A stretch of DNA of 5,015 nt from a bacterium (lineage in GTDB: Bacteria > Patescibacteriota > Patescibacteriia > Patescibacteriales > GWC2-42-12), in the NCBI GenBank assembly GCA_030655095.1, contig JAURWF010000018.1:1-5015 (forward strand), given 5' to 3'. A program made the position numbers and the translations under genes. Positions 1 to 5,015 of the stretch are shown here, one piece after another. The notes under the pieces were generated by a model. It was not told the DNA's origin. It made no database searches and saw only the letters and a program-made list of their open reading frames with translations. Numbering within the stretch: the first letter of the stretch is position 1; every line of letters begins with the position of its first letter.

Positions 1-186
1 TTCATCGCCTAACGGTTCATCAAAATCTTCATGAATCACAATTTTATCTTTGTATTCGCCTACGGTTCTTTTTTTAATAAGCTGTTTTTGTTGCTGTTTG
101 CGTAAAAAAACAACGAAGTCGGATACTTGTTTTTGCAGTTCTGGCGGTAAAATTTCAATTTCTTGTAATAGTCTTTGGCTGTGCAT
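1..186 (-). CDS. DUF2281 family antitoxin (VapB-like), 5' part; gene continues beyond left edge
   Basis: Reading on the minus strand from the ATG at 184-186 gives 62 codons without a stop, running off the window. The protein begins MHSQRLLQEIEILPPELQKQ. Its N-terminal helical segment (about residues 5-34, with LPPELQKQVSDFVVFLRK) and the later EDFDEPLGDE (residues 53-62) are the two hallmarks of the DUF2281 family, small proteins that usually end shortly after an EDFDEPL motif. Probably only some 5-15 residues are missing. Such proteins are typically the antitoxin gene placed just upstream of a VapC-like PIN ribonuclease, so a toxin gene is expected beyond the left edge (inference). The start is supported by a GGAGA ribosome binding site at 193-197, six bases before the ATG. 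It is separated from the large defence gene by 180 bp, so it probably has its own promoter. The family call is strong; the antitoxin role is inferred from the family. Confidence 0.8.
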   Translation of the reverse strand, partial: MHSQRLLQEIEILPPELQKQVSDFVVFLRKQQQKQLIKKRTVGEYKDKIVIHEDFDEPLGDE

Positions 187-215
187 TAGTATTCTCCAGT
201 TTACGTTTTGTAGGT

Positions 216-239
216 AGGGCACCAAAAAATAGGTGCTTT
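216..239. promoter_or_regulatory. Inverted repeat upstream of the antitoxin gene, candidate operator
   Basis: GCACC (219-223) and GGTGC (232-236) form a perfect five-base inverted repeat around an eight-base A/T loop. G-T and A-T pairs can extend the stem to 216-239. It lies about 30 bases upstream of the antitoxin ATG. Antitoxins often repress their own operon by binding such a palindrome, so an operator is possible. No convincing promoter hexamers could be placed around it, and neither strand has the T-run expected of a strong terminator. The inverted repeat is seen directly; the function is a guess. Confidence 0.3.
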
Positions 240-242
240 AGG

Positions 243-362
243 CGACAGCTTTTTCATTGCCCGGCATTCTAGCATCCGATAATGGAACGATAGTGGTCAA
301 ACTCGAAATCGGTTGCCATATTGTAAGGCTTTGAAATATTGGGTATTAACCGCATGTCCAAC
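243..362 (+). repeat. Degenerate intergenic repeat, left copy
   Basis: This segment shares a series of blocks, in the same order and orientation and with similar spacing, with 4624-4731. The shared blocks are ACAGC-T(4/5)-CATTGC..GGCATTC or its variant (245-269), CATATTG (317-323), GAAATATT (333-340) and GCATGT (352-357). The first block matches over about 22 of 25 positions; the middle (270-316) is not alignable and is about 15 bases longer than in the right copy. It begins within six bases of the 3' end of the large gene, fills most of the gap to the antitoxin gene, and has no ORF. It is likely a member of a dispersed repeat family; orientation relative to any functional direction is arbitrary. 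Confidence 0.6.
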
Positions 363-366
363 CGAG

Positions 367-3300
367 CTAAACACCTACCGATTTAATCAATGGCTTTATA
401 ACGCCATCTACTCCGCTTGCATTTAGTGTGAAAACTCCTGAAAGCTCTAGCCATTGTGTGTATTTAATCCGGTCATAACTGTCTCCAAGGATTTGTTTCT
501 CGCCCAAACAAGTCCAGAATATTTTTAAATTATTTTCGTCCAAGAATCGCAATAAAGCATCTTTTCTAATTAATAAACAAGAACTTTCTTCCTGGTTGAC
601 TGACGGATCGAAACAAACAACTTCACCCTCAGTATTTAACCATTCGCCAATATTTTTTGAATATTGAAGCAGCATTTTTTCATACATGTACTCTCTGGGA
701 GCAAAATATGAAGGTTGTTCTCGATGGTCGGCTCCTGGTTCCCAATTATGTCTTTCCGTTGTAACCATTACTTCGCCTATGGTTTGTTCATAGTTACCTT
801 TTTCATGCACATCTTCCCATTGGCTGCGACCATAGTATGGATTATCGAAAAAACGATAAGCCGGTGACCAATAATATTCACGAGAAAATACATGATATTG
901 ATCGCTATTTTCAGGAAACCATCTTCCCATTAAATGTTGCTGTTTTGCCCAAGCGGTCAAGCCTTCAGCCTGTTCTGAAGAAACAAAATAGCTTCTAATT
1001 TGATACCAAAGATGTTTGTGTGGATATTCATGTTGCTCATACCCAACAGGCACCGAATCGTCCCAGCTAGGATAGGTTTCTAAAACAAGCCATTCATTGC
1101 CTTGGGTATCTTTCAGCTCAATAATTTCTTTTGGATTAGGCAAATTTTCAGCGCTAATTAGCCAATTTTGATGGCTGCCATGCCAATCGTTATACTCGAC
1201 GCTATCCCACCAAGATTCGTTGCGCTTAAACGAAGAACTACTACCAGGACGGTAAACCGATGTTGGGTCTATATTCCTAACAAAAGGTTCCCAAGTACCT
1301 TGATACCAAATATATTTTTTTTCATCATGCCAGCCAGCTGATCCATCTTGCATTTGATAATTGTCAGCCACCCTAGCAAGCACTTCATACAAAGCAAGCC
1401 ATTGATATTTTTTGCCGATTCTTTCTTTTTTATTAGTGTGCCTATCGCCAGAGCTAGCATGATTATCAAATTCGCCATGCTTTTTGACATCGTAACCATA
1501 TGTTTCAAAAATTATCTTGCAAGCGTAATTACTTAAATCGTTGGGGTCGAATTTGTATTTCCAGTCATGTAAAGCACTTTGAAAGGTATAACGTCCAAAA
1601 TCGCCATAACTACACATTCCCCTGCCATACTCCGTAACCATGGAGCGTAGAATTGCGTTTCCCCCCCAATAATCTTTTGCATCGTTCAGTTTATAGTCGT
1701 ATTTGTAAGCATCAATTTTCTCATTACTAGGAAAACTATTTGGAAACTGGCTTTTATAAGGTGGGCGTATTACCTGGGGATCTGTTAGGGTAAAAACCTG
1801 TTTATACAAAGCATATTCAATAATATTTCTGGCATAATCTCTAACTAATACATTAGGATAAACTTCTTCTTTTTCGAAAACGGTTGTTAAGATAAATTCA
1901 GATAACTCTGTTAATCCATTTAAATCGACTGAACGTAATACTGTGCCATAAGCTGCGGCAAGAATACGTTCATAAACATATGGATCGTTAACAGTATGAA
2001 AGTCAACTAAAAGCCGAGTGACTATTGGAAGATTATTTTCCAATACGCAAACTAATGCTTTTGTTGCCACGCCTCTAAAACCAATATTAGTACTGGTAAA
2101 CAGCCATGCTAAAGCTTTGCAAGCTAATAATCTGGACTCAGCGGATAAATAATTTTTATTGCAATCATGCAATGCCCAATCCATAAGTCTTTGCATTGCT
2201 GAAACTTCATCATCTTTATGATGTAAATAAGTTGTCCACATAGCATCACGATCAGCTAATGAGAATTTCATCAAGAAACGATGCAAGCTATTTGCATTAA
2301 AGAAATGGTCAGGGTCTGACGATACTGAATAGACCATTTGAAAAAACAAGTCGAAAGTATAATCGTCAACTAAGACTTGCTGATTGACATAATCTTTTAC
2401 TTTTTCTGTGATAGTTTCCGGTTTTCTCCAGATTAGACTTTTAACAAATGCTTCAACTATTGCCCTGTTTGACTTTTTCTCATCAGAAACCAATTCATAC
2501 AATTCTTTGTTTATTTTCTCAGGAAGTTGAATTGACAAGGCTTCGACTATGCCCTGATACCGATAAATATGATTAACATATTGGGCTAATGCACCTTGAT
2601 CTTGGAAAGCAATTTCAGGGTTGCTTTTATCAAGATAGCTTTCGAGTAAATAGGCCGTAGTTAAGTGATCTTCAAAACGTTCATAAGCAAAATAAATAAT
2701 GTCTTCATTATTATTTTTCCAATAGATGTTTTTAGATAAAACGCCTTCTGAAATTAAGTTATCGATAAAGCCCTTTTTGGCACTATATCTTGTAACTATG
2801 CTATTCGCTATATCAACTGCTGAGTCGTAAGGGATAATGCTTAAATCATTTTGTAGCTTATGTTGAATAAGCGCGTTGATTACTTTTTTTACAAGCTGTT
2901 TACCGGATGCAGGCTGATAGTCAAAAAATGAGGGGTGTGATAATTTTTCATCAACACTTGCTAAAAAGAAATCTATGATGCTGGTTATGCCGCCATAGCC
3001 TTTTGGAATTCGCTTTTGACCGGAACGCTTCAATCCTTCGCAAAATAATTTTAGAAATAGCGGGTTGCTAAATTCAGGGTGTAATAAAGGTATGCTGGGC
3101 TGCTCAATGCCATATTGAGAAAAGAAGAAACTGGAAGCTTGATATTCAACATTTTCAAATCCATGATGCACCACCCTAATGATGGCATTGTCAGGAATTA
3201 AGTCTTTTGGAGTTAATAACGTTTCATAAGATGTTCTAATGCTTAGCACAAGACTTAACCAAGGATAATTTGAGAAATCATTGATAAATCCCTTTATATA

Positions 3301-4569
3301 ATTACTCCAAAAACGGCGCCCTCTGCCTTCGTTAATTGCATCGACAATAAACAGTAGACGCTCACCTTCCGCTTCGGCTCTAGCATTTAAAGCTCCCAAT
3401 AATTCTTTTTCGTTACATTTAATCCGCAGTAAATTATTAAGAATTTGTGTCCAGGGTGATTCTTCAGAAGTAAAGTGTTGCCCTAATAAGAGAACGCATG
3501 ATTTATTTTCATTAATTTTTTTTGAGGCAATATCCGCTAATAAATGGGATTTTCCAATTCCGGCTTCACCTGAGAGCAACATTATTGGTAAATTAGCTAA
3601 AATTAATGTCGCTTCGTTAATAAATTCTTGGAATTCGTATATGGCATTGTAAGCATTTTTTATCTTGAAGTTTTTATAGTTAAACGTATCTTTAGACAAT
3701 TCGCTTTCTTGGCTTTTTAATGTATTTTGGTATTCATGTAGCGAATTTATAACAAGTTTACAGTCTTTCTGAATAGCTTCAATATCAAAGCACAGTAATT
3801 CTGATTTTTTGGAAATTTCAAATTCTCTATCTAATAGATTAATTAAATTTTTAGCGGCATCTTGGTCTAAAAACTCTTTATCTAAACTTTTAAAATCTTT
3901 AAGGAAGCTGTGAAGCCTGTTTTTGAAATAGTCACGAAATCTATCGTTTCTACTAAGTGCGTCGAAGTGCTTTGCAATATCTAATTCAAAATTCAGTGCC
4001 GGCGTATAGCGATGTCCTAAATTGTAAATGCTATTTTTAATATGCGACTGAAACCATTTATCCGAGAATTCTTCTTTGGAAAACCAAAATAATTTTCTAC
4101 CTGCATGTTTCTCCTCAGATAGCCGATGAATCAGCTCTGAACTTCCCCAATATTCAAAAGTAATGCTCCTGCCCAGATCATTTGCATATTTAACCCATTC
4201 CTGCGTTTTTTCATTCCATTTATCCATAAACCATGATTGGTCATTGCGTCTTGGATCTTGCCTATCCAAAGGAATACAAACATAGTATTTGGTTAAGTTT
4301 GGATGGGTTCTAAGTGCCGTCTCAAAAGAATCTTTAAGTTGAGACCATTGTGAACTTCCCATAGATGAAAAATATTTAGCTTGCCAGCCATATTCTTCAC
4401 CACTTTCTAAAACACAATAGGCTTCAACGCCACCGTCTGGAGCTGCTATACGATAGAACTCTTTTTTATCGACAATTGGCTCTTCTCTTGCCAGTTGGCA
4501 AATCAATTCTTCAAAAGCATTATTTTGAGAATCGTTAAATGATTTGATATTTTGCCATTCGATAGACAT
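367..4569 (-). CDS. Mrr-like nuclease-STAND NTPase, putative Avs/AVAST-like anti-phage protein (1400 aa)
   Basis: Large single-polypeptide putative phage sensor and DNA nuclease. Residues about 14-100 look like an Mrr-type PD-(D/E)xK endonuclease: a helix with E20/E21, then PDGGVEAY (D45, E49), then WQAK (Q63, K65), with Q in the second acidic position as in many Mrr proteins. A helical linker (about 190-300) follows. The STAND NTPase has Walker A GEAGIGKS (334-341), Walker B LLFIVDAINEG (405-415, D410, E414) and a sensor-like LSIRTSYE (R445). A winged-helix-like part contains FAYERFEDHL (627-636). Residues about 640-960 are helical and may be solenoid repeats. Residues 968-1400 form an aromatic domain with 21 tryptophans and conserved-looking YGDFGRY and KYQWLALYEVLARVADNY. 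No signal peptide or membrane segment is seen, so it is cytoplasmic. The ATG has an AAGGAA site at 4577-4582 and an in-frame TAA at 4600-4602 upstream, which fixes the start. The architecture matches AVAST type IV (Avs4: Mrr-STAND), but membership is unproven and the C-terminus does not read as TPRs. The gene is AT-rich compared with the toxin gene to its right, suggesting transfer. It is intact, with no frameshift. Confidence 0.88.
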   Translation of the reverse strand: MSIEWQNIKSFNDSQNNAFEELICQLAREEPIVDKKEFYRIAAPDGGVEAYCVLESGEEYGWQAKYFSSMGSSQWSQLKDSFETALRTHPNLTKYYVCIPLDRQDPRRNDQSWFMDKWNEKTQEWVKYANDLGRSITFEYWGSSELIHRLSEEKHAGRKLFWFSKEEFSDKWFQSHIKNSIYNLGHRYTPALNFELDIAKHFDALSRNDRFRDYFKNRLHSFLKDFKSLDKEFLDQDAAKNLINLLDREFEISKKSELLCFDIEAIQKDCKLVINSLHEYQNTLKSQESELSKDTFNYKNFKIKNAYNAIYEFQEFINEATLILANLPIMLLSGEAGIGKSHLLADIASKKINENKSCVLLLGQHFTSEESPWTQILNNLLRIKCNEKELLGALNARAEAEGERLLFIVDAINEGRGRRFWSNYIKGFINDFSNYPWLSLVLSIRTSYETLLTPKDLIPDNAIIRVVHHGFENVEYQASSFFFSQYGIEQPSIPLLHPEFSNPLFLKLFCEGLKRSGQKRIPKGYGGITSIIDFFLASVDEKLSHPSFFDYQPASGKQLVKKVINALIQHKLQNDLSIIPYDSAVDIANSIVTRYSAKKGFIDNLISEGVLSKNIYWKNNNEDIIYFAYERFEDHLTTAYLLESYLDKSNPEIAFQDQGALAQYVNHIYRYQGIVEALSIQLPEKINKELYELVSDEKKSNRAIVEAFVKSLIWRKPETITEKVKDYVNQQVLVDDYTFDLFFQMVYSVSSDPDHFFNANSLHRFLMKFSLADRDAMWTTYLHHKDDEVSAMQRLMDWALHDCNKNYLSAESRLLACKALAWLFTSTNIGFRGVATKALVCVLENNLPIVTRLLVDFHTVNDPYVYERILAAAYGTVLRSVDLNGLTELSEFILTTVFEKEEVYPNVLVRDYARNIIEYALYKQVFTLTDPQVIRPPYKSQFPNSFPSNEKIDAYKYDYKLNDAKDYWGGNAILRSMVTEYGRGMCSYGDFGRYTFQSALHDWKYKFDPNDLSNYACKIIFETYGYDVKKHGEFDNHASSGDRHTNKKERIGKKYQWLALYEVLARVADNYQMQDGSAGWHDEKKYIWYQGTWEPFVRNIDPTSVYRPGSSSSFKRNESWWDSVEYNDWHGSHQNWLISAENLPNPKEIIELKDTQGNEWLVLETYPSWDDSVPVGYEQHEYPHKHLWYQIRSYFVSSEQAEGLTAWAKQQHLMGRWFPENSDQYHVFSREYYWSPAYRFFDNPYYGRSQWEDVHEKGNYEQTIGEVMVTTERHNWEPGADHREQPSYFAPREYMYEKMLLQYSKNIGEWLNTEGEVVCFDPSVNQEESSCLLIRKDALLRFLDENNLKIFWTCLGEKQILGDSYDRIKYTQWLELSGVFTLNASGVDGVIKPLIKSVGV

Positions 4570-4576
4570 TTTTAAG

Positions 4577-4582
4577 TTCCTT
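4577..4582 (-). promoter_or_regulatory. Ribosome binding site of the nuclease-STAND gene
   Basis: AAGGAA on the minus strand, with GGAA ending seven bases before the ATG at 4567-4569. Together with the in-frame stop at 4600-4602 this leaves no room for a longer N-terminus with an ATG start, so the nuclease domain really begins close to residue 1. Confidence 0.7.
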
Positions 4583-4623
4583 ATATTTAACTTGCCAATT
4601 TACTCGTCATTTTGTGAGTTATG

Positions 4624-4731
4624 TCGAACAACAGCTTTTCATTGCTCAGCATTCGAGGTGGTGGTGAATAAAACCAAAAATTATAGTCATATTGGAGCAT
4701 GGAAATATTAAGTTCCGTTGGGCATGTTTTT
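4624..4731 (+). repeat. Degenerate intergenic repeat, right copy
   Basis: This is the partner of the repeat at 243-362 in the same orientation. Shared blocks are ACAGCTTTTCATTGC..AGCATTC (4631-4654), CATATTG (4688-4694), GAAATATT (4702-4709) and GCATGT (4722-4727). Spacings between the last three blocks differ from the left copy by only one to two bases, while the unalignable middle is shorter. It lies between the stop of the DUF3368 toxin and the start of the nuclease-STAND gene, so each of the two complete 3' gene ends in the window is followed by one copy. It has no ORF. Confidence 0.6.
4680..4685 (-). promoter_or_regulatory. Candidate -10 box for the nuclease-STAND gene
   Basis: The minus strand carries a perfect TATAAT here, about 110 bases before the ATG, inside the non-conserved middle of the right repeat copy. 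No good -35 hexamer is found 16-18 bases upstream and it is not a canonical extended -10. In such AT-rich DNA a chance match is quite possible. If real, the transcript would carry a leader of about 100 bases containing the TGCTCAGCA palindrome. Confidence 0.25.
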
Positions 4732-4768
4732 TATTCCCAATTATAACTAAAGCCTCAAAAGCGCAGGT

Positions 4769-5015
4769 TCATACCAAGCCGCTTTTTAACTGAGCAATCA
4801 CATCCGCTGAAATACGATAGCCGACCTGATTGAGTTCAGCGATTAAGACATCAGCATCGGCAATCAATTCTTTTCGTTGCGCGGCAAACAACAGCGCCGC
4901 CGTGCCGACAATGATCAATTCCCTGCGCAAGGCCTGTTTACGCGCTAACGCATCATCCATGATCAACAAGGTTTTACTGTCTGCTTGTAAGGCATACTCA
5001 ATGCTGGATTGCTCA
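4769..5015 (-). CDS. DUF3368 PIN-like toxin, C-terminal part; gene starts beyond right edge
   Basis: The minus-strand frame is open from the window edge (first whole codon 5012-5014) to the TGA at 4769-4771, giving the last 81 residues. There is no start here: an internal TTG or ATG near 4960-4969 lies in the middle of the conserved domain. The segment fits the end of DUF3368, a PIN-like ribonuclease family used as toxins of type II toxin-antitoxin modules: an EQSSIEYAL stretch (family pattern GE..aI..A, with a likely metal-binding Glu), then LLIMDDALARKQA (the DD..AR..A motif with acidic active-site residues), then IIVGTAALLFAAQRKELI (the GT..hL..A motif). DUF3368 toxins are commonly encoded after a UPF0175 antitoxin, expected off the right edge (inference). 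Base composition is visibly more GC-rich than the nuclease-STAND gene: about half G+C in the lines at 4861-4980. The family call is good; toxicity and target are unknown. Confidence 0.8.
   Translation of the reverse strand, partial: EQSSIEYALQADSKTLLIMDDALARKQALRRELIIVGTAALLFAAQRKELIADADVLIAELNQVGYRISADVIAQLKSGLV

Noticed and set aside
1269..1508. 79-codon minus-strand ORF in another frame of the large gene
   Set aside because: Lies wholly inside the 1400-residue frame, with low-complexity Lys/Ile/Leu composition typical of an out-of-frame reading.
1348..1536. 62-codon plus-strand ORF inside the large gene
   Set aside because: Antisense to a conserved-looking part of the nuclease-STAND protein, no ribosome binding site recognised, no family resemblance; a shadow of the real frame.
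367..4569. Membrane or secreted protein
   Set aside because: No N-terminal signal peptide; short hydrophobic runs such as TLILANLPIMLLSG are the strand before Walker A, not membrane segments.
243..4731. Integron cassette array with the two repeats as attC sites, since the gene-repeat-gene-repeat layout with toxin-antitoxin genes resembles a superintegron and GTCCAAC (356-362) and GCCCAAC (minus strand, 4717-4723) look like core boxes.
   Set aside because: The boxes are not at matching places in the two copies, they lack a partner GTTRRRY/RYYYAAC at the other end in the right orientation, and neither repeat folds into an overall palindrome as attC does. A 4.3 kb cassette would also be exceptional.
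4718..4740. Inverted repeat TTGGG/CCCAA with a 13-base loop after the toxin gene, as a terminator
   Set aside because: Only five weak base pairs, a long loop, and no T-run after the stem on the minus strand.
4769..4969. Short complete protein starting at the TTG at 4967-4969
   Set aside because: The frame stays open to the window edge and the upstream codons encode the conserved EQSSIEYAL part of DUF3368, so this is an internal codon of a longer gene.
1..5015. One toxin-antitoxin pair split by insertion of the defence gene
   Set aside because: The right gene is a DUF3368 toxin (normal partner UPF0175) and the left is a DUF2281 antitoxin (normal partner a VapC-like PIN toxin). The order toxin then antitoxin on the minus strand is also the reverse of the usual arrangement, so two separate modules are more likely.

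Overview
The window suggests a fairly AT-rich gammaproteobacterial-type genome. A methanotroph such as a Methylomonas or Methylobacter relative is a guess from the general look of the intergenic repeats and the toxin-antitoxin content, and cannot be proven here. All recognisable genes lie on the minus strand. The window looks like accessory, defence-island DNA: one very large putative antiviral gene sits between parts of two unrelated toxin-antitoxin modules.

Layout from right to left, in the direction of transcription. (1) 4769-5015 is the 3' part of a PIN-like DUF3368 toxin gene, entering from beyond the right edge. (2) 4570-4768 is intergenic. It holds one copy of a roughly 110 bp degenerate repeat, a possible -10 box, and the ribosome binding site of the next gene. 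(3) 367-4569 is a single intact 1400-residue gene with three parts: an N-terminal Mrr-like PD-(D/E)xK nuclease, a central STAND-type NTPase with clear Walker A and Walker B motifs, and a long C-terminal region ending in an unusual tryptophan-rich domain. This is the layout of an Avs/AVAST-like anti-phage sensor-effector. (4) 187-366 is intergenic. It holds the second copy of the repeat in the same orientation, then a short inverted repeat. (5) 1-186 is the 5' part of a DUF2281 (VapB-like) antitoxin gene, leaving through the left edge.

How the parts may work together (inference): the big protein would act alone. Its C-terminal part would sense a phage component, the ATPase would oligomerise, and the nuclease would then degrade DNA. 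The two flanking toxin-antitoxin fragments belong to different families and are each probably complete outside the window, so they look like neighbours rather than partners. The diverged direct repeats on both sides of the defence gene suggest that it may have been gained, or could be lost, through a dispersed intergenic repeat.
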